Source of the DNA: Chelativorans sp. Marseille-P2723
GTDB lineage: Bacteria > Pseudomonadota > Alphaproteobacteria > Rhizobiales > Rhizobiaceae
Direction of reading: 5' to 3'
Length of the DNA: 64,000 bases
Assembly: GCF_902809845.1 (NCBI RefSeq)
Contig: NZ_CADDWI010000009.1
Span: forward strand, 1 to 64,000
This document shows, one piece after another, positions 18,869-27,329 of this stretch; positions within the stretch are counted from its first letter, which is position 1; every line of letters starts with the position of its first letter. The notes beneath the pieces are model-generated. The model ran no database searches and had not been told where the DNA came from. It saw nothing but the letters and a program-made list of their open reading frames with translations. A program made the translations under genes and the position numbers.

Positions 18869-21800
18869 ATGATATCCCGCAACAAGCCTGCTGATCTTGA
18901 CAGCTTGCCCGTAAGTCGAGCGTCGGGCCTCCGTTCCATCCTCCTGACGGGTACCGCGCTCCTTGGCGGCATCCTTGCAGGCCCGGCTCTTGCTGAAGGA
19001 CTGGGCGGCGACCTGCGATTTGGCAATTCCACATCCAGTCCTCCGGCAACGGAGAATACGGAGAAGGAGACGATTCTCGACACCCCGCCAATTCCGTTCA
19101 TGATCAGCGTGGACGGTGTTCCCATCGACGCCAGCATCGAACCGGAGCGACTGGCGCCGGGCACGACGCTGCCGAATTCAAGACCTGTCGATCGGCAGCG
19201 TCAAACCGATGTGGGATTGAGCGCTGTCGACATTCAGGTGAAATTCGACGGCCTTGACCTTGCGCCCATGCTTAACGTCTCCACCGTCCCCATTCGCCGC
19301 GCCTACCTTCCCGGGGATGAGGTCCGCTTCCTTGCGACATCCAACTACCCAGCCTTCATCGAACGCGCGGAGATCCGGCTGTACGAGATCGGCGGAGGGC
19401 CTGCCGGAGAGCCGGTCAATATCGTTCCCGTACGAATCAATAGCGAGGCTAGCTGGGTGATGCCTGATGTTGGCGGCCCGGATTTCGCCTATGTGCTGCG
19501 TGTATATGATGCTTCGGGACGATATGACGAAACCGTCCCGCTAACGCTCCACCGTTCTGCCCGGGAACTGCCCTCACTGTCCGAGCAAACCCGATCCGAA
19601 GCCCCCGGCATGGCCGAAGACCGCACCGCCTTTCGTAACATTCCCGTAAGGGGCGGTGCCGTGACGGTCTATGGCCGCCACGTGCCACCGGGCTATACGG
19701 TCGAGGTCCTGGGTGATCCGATTCCGCTCGATTCAAACCAGGCATTCGTCGCACAACGTATCCTGCCATCGGGAGATCATTCGGTTGACGTTTCCGTGGC
19801 CGGCACCTCGAAAACGGGCGGGCTCGCCTTCAGCCGCGACATCAACATTCCGTATAATGACTGGTTCTATGTGGCGCTGGCGGATTTTACCTTAGGAAAG
19901 CGCTTCGGCGACGATCTCATAGAAACCGTTCGGCCAGGCGAGTTCGATGATGTCTACACCAAAGGCAGACTCGCCTTCTATCTGAGGGGGAAGATCAAGG
20001 GTGAGTATCTTCTGAAAGCGGCCGCAGATACCGGAGAGGAGGACCTTGACAAAATCTTCCGCGACCTCGACGCGAAGGACCCGCGCCAGCTGCTGCGCCG
20101 CCTCGACCCGGACAATTACTATCCGATATATGGCGATGATTCCGCCTTTCAGGAGGATGCCCCCACCAACGGCAAGTTTTATGTGCGGCTTGAGCGCGGA
20201 GACAGCCATGTCATGTGGGGCAACTACCGCACACAGGTGCGAGGAACCGAGTTTCTTCGCTCGGAGCGTGCGCTCTACGGTGCTTCCGCGGTATACCGGT
20301 CGGAATCGGCTACTACCTTCGGGGAGCGACGCACTGAGATCACCGGCTATGCCGCCCAGCCCGATACGCTGCCCCAGCGCGAGGAATTCTCCGGGACAGG
20401 CGGTTCCGGCTATTTCCTGAAGCGTCAGGATATCGTCGAAGGTTCCGAAACGGTGGCGATAGAGATTCGCGATGCCGTAAGCCAGCGTGTAATCAGGCGC
20501 CGTGTGCTTGTCCACGGGCAGGATTACGATTTTGACTACATGCAGGGCGTGATTATCCTCAGACGCCCGCTAATGTCCGTGAGCGTTCCCGACAGCCCCG
20601 TTCGGGATGGCGCGTTGGGTGGAGAGCGTCAGGTACTCACCGTACAATATGAGTTCGAGCCGCTGGGCCGCGATATTGACGGTTATACCTATGGAGGCCG
20701 TGGCCAGCACTGGCTGAATGAAATGGTGCGGATCGGTGCGACCGGGATGAAGGAAGGCACTGGCCCCGCAGATCAGCAAGCCTATGGCGCCGACGTGACC
20801 TTACGTCATACCGAAGAAACATATCTGTCGGCGGAGATTGCCAGATCAAAGGGCCCGGGTTTTGGCAGACTGAGATCCTATGATGGAGGCCTTACCTGGG
20901 GCAGCCAAGGGAGCACCGGCGATGCGGAGCACGGCGCCGACGCCTGGCGGATCGAGGGACAGGCCGCTCTTGAAGATTTCGCTGTGGGTCTGAAAGGACG
21001 TCTGGGAGCCTATTATGAGGAAAAGGACGCAGGTTTTTCGACGCTTTACGATCAGATTTCCGCAAAGCGCCACATCTGGGGAGCAGAAGCAAGGCTAGAG
21101 ATGACCGATAATATCGGCCTCCGGCTCGTCTATGACGACTTCACAGACGATACTGGGAAGTTTGAGCGCGAGGGAACAGCAAGCGTCAGCTATCAATTCG
21201 ACGCCCATTGGAAAGTCTCCTTCGGCGTCAGCTATACCGAACTGATGTCACCCACGGCCGTAGCTGCTCGGAAGTCCGGTTACGACGGCTCAAGGACAGA
21301 TGCTGGGGTGCGCGTAGATTACCGGATCGATGACGACCGACTCGTTTATGGCTTTGCTCAGGGCACTGTGGACCGCTCCGGCGATATCGACAATAACGAC
21401 CGGGGAGGCTTGGGCGCAGAGATCCGGCTTACCGAGAAGATCGGCCTCAATGGCGAGATCTCTTACGGTACCAATGGCTTCGGCGCATTGGCCGGCCTAA
21501 CTTACGATCCGACGGCGGATGACCACCATTATATCGGCTATCGGCTCGACCCGGACCGCGCCTTTGAATTCGACCTTGGCCATGATCTGTTCGGCACGGA
21601 CCGGGGAGCCGTCGTTGCAGGCACCCGACGGCGGATGGGAGACGCAATTTCGGCCTATGCTGAAAACAGCTATGACATGTTCGGCGCTCGGCGTTCGCTA
21701 GCCCAGACCTATGGCGTGGTGTACACGCCTGACGCCATGTGGACCGTAGATGCCGGACTTGAAATGGGGCTCATACGCGATGACACGCTGGACGGCGCAG

Positions 21801-22600
21801 GGAGGGAAAATTCGGATTTCGACCGCTACGCCCCTTCCCTTTCGCTGGGCTACCGGGACGAGGAAGCGGGGATTAAGGCCCATGCTCGGGGCGAGGTGCG
21901 CATAGAACGTTCCGAAGACGAAACGCGTGACCAGAACACCTATCTTATTGCTGCGGGTCTCGGCTGGAAAGCCAACGAGGACTGGCGGGTAATGGGGAAT
22001 ATCGATACCCTGATGTCTGATACCCAGTCTGAGGAAACATTCTTTGCCAATACGGATTATATCGAAGCATCGCTAGGTTATGCCTACCGACCGGTCAACC
22101 ACGACCGCCTCAATGCACTCTTCAAATATACGTGGCTTTACGATCTGCCCGGCAACGATCAGGTAATCAGCACCGCCACGGGCGATCTCAACGCACCGGG
22201 CCAGAGGAGCCACATTCTTTCGGCCGACATTTCGTATGAATTGACACATTGGCTGTCCGTCGGAGGCAAATACGGCGTCCGCATCGGCGAGGTGCGTTAT
22301 CGTGTGAATGACGGAGCAGGACGGGCCTTTGAGGAAGAGTGGCAGCGCTCGACCGCTCATCTGGGGATCATCCGTACCGACCTGCATCTGGTGAAGAACT
22401 GGGACCTCCTGTTAGAAGGGCGGATCCTGCATATGAAGGACGATTCAACAGATTTCGGCGCCCTTGCTGCCGTATACCGTCATGTCGGGGAAAATTTCAA
22501 AATCGGGATCGGCTATAATTTCGGGCGTTTCTCCGATGATCTGCGCGATCTTACCCTGAACGATCAGGGCGTCTTCCTCAATCTGGTTGGAAAGTTCTGA
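18869..22600 (+). CDS. Large outer-membrane beta-barrel protein paired with the DUF11-repeat protein
   Basis: 1243 residues, function unknown. A signal peptide (about 1-42, ending GPALAEG) is followed by a low-complexity linker, two beta-sandwich-like segments (about 100-330), and a conserved central block around YYPIYGDDSAFQEDAPTNG, then KFYVRLERGDSHVMWGNY. I associate this block with large outer-membrane proteins that co-occur with DUF11/OmpA-type repeat proteins; that link is from memory. A segment with VEIRDAVSQRVIRRRVL and VIILRRPL follows. From about 600 onwards alternating polar/aromatic strands continue to the C-terminal LNLVGKF, where the final Phe fits the BamA recognition signal. 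A GGAG site lies 9 bp before ATG 18869. It could export, anchor or display the upstream repeat protein. It lacks an obvious TonB box, so TonB-dependent uptake is less likely. Confidence 0.78.
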   Translation: MISRNKPADLDSLPVSRASGLRSILLTGTALLGGILAGPALAEGLGGDLRFGNSTSSPPATENTEKETILDTPPIPFMISVDGVPIDASIEPERLAPGTTLPNSRPVDRQRQTDVGLSAVDIQVKFDGLDLAPMLNVSTVPIRRAYLPGDEVRFLATSNYPAFIERAEIRLYEIGGGPAGEPVNIVPVRINSEASWVMPDVGGPDFAYVLRVYDASGRYDETVPLTLHRSARELPSLSEQTRSEAPGMAEDRTAFRNIPVRGGAVTVYGRHVPPGYTVEVLGDPIPLDSNQAFVAQRILPSGDHSVDVSVAGTSKTGGLAFSRDINIPYNDWFYVALADFTLGKRFGDDLIETVRPGEFDDVYTKGRLAFYLRGKIKGEYLLKAAADTGEEDLDKIFRDLDAKDPRQLLRRLDPDNYYPIYGDDSAFQEDAPTNGKFYVRLERGDSHVMWGNYRTQVRGTEFLRSERALYGASAVYRSESATTFGERRTEITGYAAQPDTLPQREEFSGTGGSGYFLKRQDIVEGSETVAIEIRDAVSQRVIRRRVLVHGQDYDFDYMQGVIILRRPLMSVSVPDSPVRDGALGGERQVLTVQYEFEPLGRDIDGYTYGGRGQHWLNEMVRIGATGMKEGTGPADQQAYGADVTLRHTEETYLSAEIARSKGPGFGRLRSYDGGLTWGSQGSTGDAEHGADAWRIEGQAALEDFAVGLKGRLGAYYEEKDAGFSTLYDQISAKRHIWGAEARLEMTDNIGLRLVYDDFTDDTGKFEREGTASVSYQFDAHWKVSFGVSYTELMSPTAVAARKSGYDGSRTDAGVRVDYRIDDDRLVYGFAQGTVDRSGDIDNNDRGGLGAEIRLTEKIGLNGEISYGTNGFGALAGLTYDPTADDHHYIGYRLDPDRAFEFDLGHDLFGTDRGAVVAGTRRRMGDAISAYAENSYDMFGARRSLAQTYGVVYTPDAMWTVDAGLEMGLIRDDTLDGAGRENSDFDRYAPSLSLGYRDEEAGIKAHARGEVRIERSEDETRDQNTYLIAAGLGWKANEDWRVMGNIDTLMSDTQSEETFFANTDYIEASLGYAYRPVNHDRLNALFKYTWLYDLPGNDQVISTATGDLNAPGQRSHILSADISYELTHWLSVGGKYGVRIGEVRYRVNDGAGRAFEEEWQRSTAHLGIIRTDLHLVKNWDLLLEGRILHMKDDSTDFGALAAVYRHVGENFKIGIGYNFGRFSDDLRDLTLNDQGVFLNLVGKF

Positions 22601-22657
22601 TGCCATGCCGGATATTGTTGCTTTCGGGGAGAAGATTGATAGCCTTCCACTTAACTG

Positions 22658-23971
22658 ATGCGCAGTGTGACGCCGCCTTTAAACGTGATGCGACAGGGAA
22701 CCGACGGACAGGGACTGTGGGCCGAAACTGCGCCGGCCGCACCGAAAACCGCCAGCATTTGCGATGCCACAACCGCCGATGTTGCAATTGTCGGCGCAGG
22801 CTTTACAGGCTTGTCGGCTGCCCTCCACCTATCGCAAGCCGGTGCGAAAGTCGTTGTGCTGGAGGCCGGGGAGATCGGCGAAGGCGGTTCCGGGCGCAAT
22901 GTCGGCCTCGTGAATGCCGGCATGTGGGTGTTGCCGGAGACTCTGCCGCAAACGCTTGGCAAGGAACATGGGGAACGCCTCCTCAAATTGCTGAGCGATG
23001 CACCGCGTTTGGTGTTCGACCTGATAAAGAAACATGGAATTGCCTGTGATCTAGAGGAGACGGGGACGCTCCATTGTGCAGTAGGAGAACGCGGCCTCCA
23101 GGAACTCGACGCACGCGCGAGGCAATGGGCCGCGCGGGGAGTGCCTGTCCGCCTACTCGATGGTAAGGAAACAGCAGAAAAGATCGGCAGCGATGCCTAT
23201 GCCGGAGCCCTGCTCGATCTGAGGGCAGGAACGGTGCAGCCGCTCGCCTATGCGCGTGGGCTGGCCGAAGCAGCACTCGCTAGCGGAGCGCAAATCTTCA
23301 CAAACTCGCAGGCAATTCGCATTGTCCCGCAAAATGGCGCCGTGCGCGTCGAGTGCGCCAACGGCCATGTGACGGCAGAACGAGTGATCGCCGCAACCAA
23401 CGCCTATACGAGTGTCTTATGGCCGGAACTACGGGAGGAGCTGGTGCTGCTGCCCTACTTCAATTTCGCGACGATACCGCTCGATGGAATGGCGAGGGAA
23501 ACGATCCTCCCGCAGCGGCAAGGGGCGTGGGATACGGAAAAGATCCTCACCTCTTTCCGCTGGGACCGCCAGGGCCGGCTCATCCTGGGCAGCGTCGGTT
23601 CGTTGCGCGGAACCGGCCGTGCCATCCATAAGGCGTGGGCCCGGCGGACTTTGGCGAAGCTCTTCCCGATGCTATGCGACGTACCGTTTACGCACGCCTG
23701 GTATGGATATATCGGTATGACGGACAATCATCTGCCAAGGCTCCACCGTTTAAGCCGCAACGTAATCGGGTTCAGCGGATATAACGGACGTGGCATCGCG
23801 CCTGGAACAGTTTTCGGAAAGATTCTGGCAGAGCATCTGATGGGACGAATATCCGACGAGGACCTGCCGCTGCCCGTGACGCAACCAAGGCCGCGTCCGT
23901 TTCGTGCCTTCCGGGAAACCGGCATCGAGTTGGGCTCGCAAGCGTTCCACACGCTTCAGATGATCCGATGA
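22658..23971 (+). CDS. FAD-dependent oxidoreductase (DAO / gamma-glutamylputrescine oxidase-like)
   Basis: 437 residues. The N-terminal dinucleotide-binding fold reads DVAIVGAGFTGLSAALHLSQ, then VVVLEAGEIGEGGSGRNVG, which is the D-amino-acid-oxidase family FAD site. The C-terminal part contains WYGYIGMTDNHLPRLHRL and GYNGRGIAPGTVFGK, typical of the PuuB-like branch that oxidises amines or amino-acid derivatives with O2. It lies 57 bp after the beta-barrel gene on the same strand, so it may be in its transcript, but nothing links the functions. A second in-frame ATG at 22688 is an alternative start. The exact substrate is not determinable; a polyamine-derived amine is one option given the ornithine decarboxylase 6 kb away. 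Confidence 0.85.
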   Translation: MRSVTPPLNVMRQGTDGQGLWAETAPAAPKTASICDATTADVAIVGAGFTGLSAALHLSQAGAKVVVLEAGEIGEGGSGRNVGLVNAGMWVLPETLPQTLGKEHGERLLKLLSDAPRLVFDLIKKHGIACDLEETGTLHCAVGERGLQELDARARQWAARGVPVRLLDGKETAEKIGSDAYAGALLDLRAGTVQPLAYARGLAEAALASGAQIFTNSQAIRIVPQNGAVRVECANGHVTAERVIAATNAYTSVLWPELREELVLLPYFNFATIPLDGMARETILPQRQGAWDTEKILTSFRWDRQGRLILGSVGSLRGTGRAIHKAWARRTLAKLFPMLCDVPFTHAWYGYIGMTDNHLPRLHRLSRNVIGFSGYNGRGIAPGTVFGKILAEHLMGRISDEDLPLPVTQPRPRPFRAFRETGIELGSQAFHTLQMIR

Positions 23972-23988
23972 GGCAGGCAGTGCCTGCC
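23972..23988. terminator. Bidirectional hairpin between convergent genes
   Basis: GGCAGG, a 5-nt loop CAGTG, and CCTGCC form a perfect stem that fills the 18-bp gap between the convergent oxidoreductase and kinase genes. It can fold in transcripts of both strands. No T run is present. Confidence 0.5.
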
Positions 23989-23989
23989 G

Positions 23990-24850
23990 TCAACCGAATC
24001 TTTCGACGGCAATTGCCAATGCACCATCAAGGCCAGTACCCAAAGCAGGCTTCAGGTTGGCGCGAAATGCTGCCCCAAGATAAGGCACGTAGGATGCGCC
24101 CAGACCGCCGATAAAGCAGATGCGCGGACAGTCCTGCGGCATCACTGCCCGAAGATGCGCCTCTATGGCGCTGACTCCGTTAGAGACAAGGCTTTTGGCC
24201 ACCGGGTCCCCCTGCCTTGCCCAGGAAAAGATTTCCGGCGCGAAAGCGGCAAAATGAGCTGGGCGTGCCTGATGCGCAAAGGCAATGATCTCTTCCGCAT
24301 TGCCATTGAAGCGAGAGAGAACCGATTTCGTCATGTCGGAGTTCGCTGCTACTTTGTCCTGAGCAAGAAGCACCCTTTTGAGAAGCGCCCGCCCGAGCCA
24401 TGCTCCGCTCGCCTGATCGCCGAGGAGGAAGCCCCAGCCGCCAATAAACCGCGCGTTGCCGCCTAGCTGAGCACCGAACACCGAACCCGTCCCGATAATC
24501 GCTGCGGCACCGTCGCCTGAGCCGAGCGCGCCTCTAAGCCCTGTCACGGCATCGGATAGAACGATGCTTTGAGAAAATGGAAGCTGTTGCCTGATCTTTT
24601 CCCCATGCTGACCCACATTGACGCCTGCCAATCCCAGAACTGCCGGGCACTCGGAGACTTTGCCAGCAGCCAGGTCCGCCGCTGCAAGTGCCTCTTGCGC
24701 CGCCCTGACCACATGGGAAAGGGCGCCATCAAGGTCGGTCATTGCATTGGCGGGTCCAGCATAGCCGCGGCCGAGAACGCGTCCCGCAGTGTCGGCTACG
24801 GCTGCACGGCAGCCGCTCCCGCCTCCATCGACGGCTATCAGCATCTTCAT
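23990..24850 (-). CDS. BadF/BadG-family N-acetylglucosamine-type sugar kinase
   Basis: 286 residues. The N-terminus MKMLIAVDGGGSGCRAAV is the phosphate-1 loop of the ASKHA fold in the BadF/BcrA/GlcNAc-kinase family. GTGSVFGAQLGG and GGWGFLLGDQASGAWLGR correspond to the phosphate-2 and adenosine regions of GlcNAc and glucosamine kinases. The likely role is phosphorylation of an amino sugar (GlcNAc, glucosamine or anhydro-MurNAc) during cell-wall recycling or sugar use. It stands alone on the minus strand, convergent with the FAD oxidoreductase and divergent from the SCP2 gene. Other ASKHA roles (BadF-type reductase activator) are unlikely because the iron-sulphur cysteine pattern is absent. 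Confidence 0.85.
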   Translation of the reverse strand: MKMLIAVDGGGSGCRAAVADTAGRVLGRGYAGPANAMTDLDGALSHVVRAAQEALAAADLAAGKVSECPAVLGLAGVNVGQHGEKIRQQLPFSQSIVLSDAVTGLRGALGSGDGAAAIIGTGSVFGAQLGGNARFIGGWGFLLGDQASGAWLGRALLKRVLLAQDKVAANSDMTKSVLSRFNGNAEEIIAFAHQARPAHFAAFAPEIFSWARQGDPVAKSLVSNGVSAIEAHLRAVMPQDCPRICFIGGLGASYVPYLGAAFRANLKPALGTGLDGALAIAVERFG

Positions 24851-24971
24851 GTCAAGAATGCCTCCAGGCGAATGAAAGCGGTCGCACGATAACGGAGCAC
24901 CAGAGCGGCATCCATTTTTTTAAAGCAACGATGAAACTGCCACAAAAGAAGCGAGGCGACAACGAGTCTCA

Positions 24972-24986
24972 TTGACGTATACGTAA
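24972..24986. promoter_or_regulatory. ACGTATACGT palindrome in the kinase/SCP2 divergent region
   Basis: A perfect 10-bp palindrome (24975-24984) sits in TTGACGTATACGTAA, about 105 bp before the SCP2 start and 122 bp from the kinase start. The shape ACGT-N2-ACGT with TTG and AA flanks resembles, from memory, the operator of the MerR-family fatty-acid/branched-chain regulator LiuR. That would fit an SCP2 protein, but the assignment is tentative. Confidence 0.4.
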
Positions 24987-25089
24987 TCTAGATGCTATTC
25001 AAGCTAGGGTGTACCGCCCTTTTTCCGGTGCTTGCAGACGCAGGCAGTTCAGACCTGTTGTTGCAACTTGCAAGATGAGGATCGCAAAA

Positions 25090-25371
25090 ATGACCCTGGA
25101 GGAAATTGCCGGCACGATGCGTGAACGTCTGGCAGGCTCGGACTTCACCCGATCAGTGAAATTTGATTGCGGCACCGACGGCGCGGTCCTCGTGGCAGGC
25201 CGCAATGTTTCGGTCAGCGACGGATCGGCAGACTGCCTCATAACGCTGACCAAAGGCGATCTGCAGGCGTTGCTAGCTGGCGAAATGGATCCCACGGCCG
25301 CCTTTATGGAAGGCAAGATCAGGGTCGACGGAGATCTGTCGGTTGCAATTGAGGTCAGCCAAGCCCTCTGA
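25090..25371 (+). CDS. SCP2 sterol-binding domain protein
   Basis: Small (93 residues) single-domain protein of the SCP-2 family, which binds lipids, fatty acyl-CoA or other hydrophobic ligands. It shows the typical end of the fold: DCLITLTKGDLQALLAGEMD, then PTAAFMEGKIRVDGDLSVAI, where the 'F..GK..v.GD...a' motif is diagnostic. The start ATG at 25090 (MTLEEIAGTM) is preferred because GAGG lies 9 bp upstream; an ATG at 25075 in the same frame is the alternative. It is convergent with the metal exporter gene downstream. It may act as an acyl-CoA or lipid carrier; no partner enzyme is adjacent. Confidence 0.88.
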   Translation: MTLEEIAGTMRERLAGSDFTRSVKFDCGTDGAVLVAGRNVSVSDGSADCLITLTKGDLQALLAGEMDPTAAFMEGKIRVDGDLSVAIEVSQAL

Positions 25372-25448
25372 GACAACGTCCTGAGCGGCAATCCCCCGTC
25401 CCTCGTTCGACGTTCATGGCGTTAGCAGCCGCATCCAGGCAGGGCTCT

Positions 25449-26621
25449 TTAGGCCAAAAGGCTGGCGGCCAGAAGCAAAAGCCCGAGAAGCAGGACAACC
25501 GCCGCACCGGCAATCTCGATCGTGGTGTGGATCCAGGAGCCTACAGCACCCCCGCCCGCAAATGCCACGGCCCAGTTCTTCGCGGTGACAGCAAGCAGGG
25601 CGAGGATGGAAACGGTAATCGCAGTACCCAGGGCCATAGCGAACACCGAGACGATGCCGCCCAACCATAGCGCATTCAGGAATGAGAAGGTGAGCACGAT
25701 GAGTGCGCCTGAGCATGGGCGAAGGCCAACGGCAGCCACAGCCGCACAGGCCTCCCGCCAGTCCAGACGATCCTTCGAAAGTCTTGCAGGGTCCGGCATG
25801 TGCGCGTGGCCGCAAGCTGTACAGACGTCACCTGTTGCGTGTTCGTGATGGTGGTGATGAGCATCATGATGATGTCCGGCGAGAGCGGCAGATAGGTTGG
25901 GAACGGCATGGCTTGCATCACGCCGGAAAAGCGGGACGAGCTTTCGCCATAATAGCCAGGCCCCAAAAGAAGCGATCAGCGCGAAGCTTGCGATTTCCAG
26001 GACGTGGGTTGCGTCTGTCATGGAGATGGTGGTTCCGCGCAGAAGGAGGAACACCGCCGCCATAAGGACAATTGCCGTTACAGCCTGCATGAGTGCAGAG
26101 GCGAAAGAAAGCATGACACCACGCCGGAGCGCAACTTCGTTGGCGAGCATATAAGAGGAGATTACCGCCTTGCCATGACCGGGACCGGCGGCATGAAAGA
26201 CTCCATAGGCGAAGGAAAGGCCGACCAAAAGCCAGAGTCCTGTGCCATCCTCCCGCATGGTCCTCAACGCGCCGGTGAGCGCGCGATAAAAGCCTTGCTG
26301 CTGAACGTTCACCCACTGCAGAAGCCCAGCCAGGGGTCCTGCGGGGGTGATAGCGGGCTCCGCCACGCCGATGCCCAGGGAGCTTTGCGCCTGGACGGGA
26401 AGGGAAAGTGCAACGATGAGAATGCCTGCGACAAGGAAGGTAACAGGCGTTCCGCGTATTTTCTGCCCTACCCTGGCCGCAGCAGGGAGTGAGGGCAGTG
26501 ACCTGCCTTCCTCTCCCTTTGCTCCGCGGAGCAAAGATTGAACAGCATGTGTTTTGTTATGTGTCGAGAAACAATGGCGGCTCTCTTGATTGCAGAAAGT
26601 CAACAACTTCTCCCTAGCCAT
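25449..26621 (-). CDS. NicO/RcnA-like nickel-cobalt (divalent metal) transporter
   Basis: Polytopic membrane protein with six to seven predicted helices, a signal-like first segment (FLVAGILIVALSLPVQAQ) and a His-rich loop (HHHDAHHHHHEHATGD with CTACGHAH) between helices. Conserved family motifs are FHAAGPGHGKAVISSY near the first core helix and GLRPCSGALIVL further on. These mark the NicO/RcnA family of Ni/Co exporters, although related proteins move other metals. The DUF1007 gene directly upstream is its usual partner. The start is unclear: ATG 26619-26621 overlaps the DUF1007 end and leaves about 55 non-membrane residues. The best ribosome-binding site (GGGAGAGGAAGG near 26505-26516) precedes an in-frame CTG at 26496-26498, which would give a normal signal peptide. 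No ATG, GTG or TTG lies at that spot. Confidence 0.88.
   Translation of the reverse strand: MAREKLLTFCNQESRHCFSTHNKTHAVQSLLRGAKGEEGRSLPSLPAAARVGQKIRGTPVTFLVAGILIVALSLPVQAQSSLGIGVAEPAITPAGPLAGLLQWVNVQQQGFYRALTGALRTMREDGTGLWLLVGLSFAYGVFHAAGPGHGKAVISSYMLANEVALRRGVMLSFASALMQAVTAIVLMAAVFLLLRGTTISMTDATHVLEIASFALIASFGAWLLWRKLVPLFRRDASHAVPNLSAALAGHHHDAHHHHHEHATGDVCTACGHAHMPDPARLSKDRLDWREACAAVAAVGLRPCSGALIVLTFSFLNALWLGGIVSVFAMALGTAITVSILALLAVTAKNWAVAFAGGGAVGSWIHTTIEIAGAAVVLLLGLLLLAASLLA
26517..26536. promoter_or_regulatory. Perfect 20-bp palindrome before the NicO ribosome-binding site
   Basis: CTTTGCTCCG and CGGAGCAAAG are perfect 10-bp arms with no spacer. On the minus strand the palindrome ends exactly where a GGGAGAGGAAGG Shine-Dalgarno-like run begins, about 19 nt before the likely NicO signal peptide. 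It could be a metal-regulator operator or an mRNA hairpin governing translation of the exporter relative to DUF1007. Confidence 0.5.
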
Positions 26622-27267
26622 TGTCACTGCAGGCGATTTCCAATCTGGTGGCGAAAATCTTGCTGAGGTCATTGCCAGCCGGGTCGTTGAAGAAGGCATC
26701 AGTCAGGGTCTGCTGGTTCTGGGCAATCGCCTCCTCCGGGTCGGGGCGGATAACCTCTCGGGTACAGTGATCCGGCAGATTCTCCACCACGAGATAGCTG
26801 TCTTCGGCAAAGTCGATGGCCGTATAAAAGGTCGGATCGTAGACACCGAAACCGACAAGCCCTTTCAGTTCAAGCGGCTTTACTGGCCGCGACTCGAACA
26901 GGATAATGAGTTGACTATCCACAAAATCAGCAATGAAAGGTGAAGGTGGCTGCATCTCTACATCGCGCCCGTCGACTGTGACGATCTGGAAATAATCGAA
27001 CTCAGCAAGCGATCCGAAAACGATATCAGCTACTTCCTGAAGCTCGTTGGCATCAAGCTCCAGATTCTGATTGCGATCGAACTCGAGGAGAACGGTGCTG
27101 GAGAAGAGGTCGTCGAAACGCCAGACATGACGCAGGGCTTCCACCTGGCCATTTTGGCCGACAGCGACATCGAGGCGCGCTTCCGCAAAGACATGCGGAT
27201 GGGCAGCCGCCGCAAAGCACGAGGCTGTGACAAAAGTACCGACCATCGCTCCAAAGGCCGTCCGCAT
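26614..27267 (-). CDS. DUF1007 family periplasmic protein, partner of the metal exporter
   Basis: 217 residues with a signal peptide (MRTAFGAMVGTFVTASCF, then AAAAHPHVFAEA). DUF1007 proteins are exported and usually precede a NicO-type transporter; the HPHVFAEA start of the mature part is characteristic. At about 62-80 there is an EF-hand-like segment, FDRNQNLELDANEL, that could bind a divalent cation. The mature N-terminal His pair could bind metal and hand it to or from the membrane partner; this is inference. The gene overlaps the most upstream possible start of the exporter by 8 bp. It lies downstream of the LysR gene, separated by a terminator-like hairpin, so it probably has its own promoter. 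Confidence 0.88.
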   Translation of the reverse strand: MRTAFGAMVGTFVTASCFAAAAHPHVFAEARLDVAVGQNGQVEALRHVWRFDDLFSSTVLLEFDRNQNLELDANELQEVADIVFGSLAEFDYFQIVTVDGRDVEMQPPSPFIADFVDSQLIILFESRPVKPLELKGLVGFGVYDPTFYTAIDFAEDSYLVVENLPDHCTREVIRPDPEEAIAQNQQTLTDAFFNDPAGNDLSKIFATRLEIACSDNG

Positions 27268-27288
27268 GCACCAAGTCCACCATTAAAA

Positions 27289-27303
27289 ATGAGCCGGGCT
27301 CAT
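27289..27303 (-). terminator. Terminator-like hairpin after the LysR gene
   Basis: On the minus strand ATGAG, loop CCCGG and CTCAT are followed directly by TTTTTAA, the form of a Rho-independent terminator for the LysR gene. The 15-bp sequence is also a full palindrome (ATGAGCC-C-GGCTCAT) 22-36 bp before the DUF1007 start, so an operator role is the alternative. Confidence 0.6.
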
Positions 27304-27329
27304 GTAGCATGAAACCGTCAAAAATTCGA

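Noticed and set aside
18456-18872. Open frame of 138 codons (GTG start) that ends in an ATGA overlap with the beta-barrel gene
   Set aside because: No ribosome-binding site, no recognisable domain and no signal or membrane feature. A four-base overlap can occur by chance, so it was not annotated as a gene.
25815-25890. His-rich tract that could be read as a purification-tag-like artefact
   Set aside because: It is a natural metal-binding loop in a NicO/RcnA-type protein, with the expected neighbouring motifs and partner gene.
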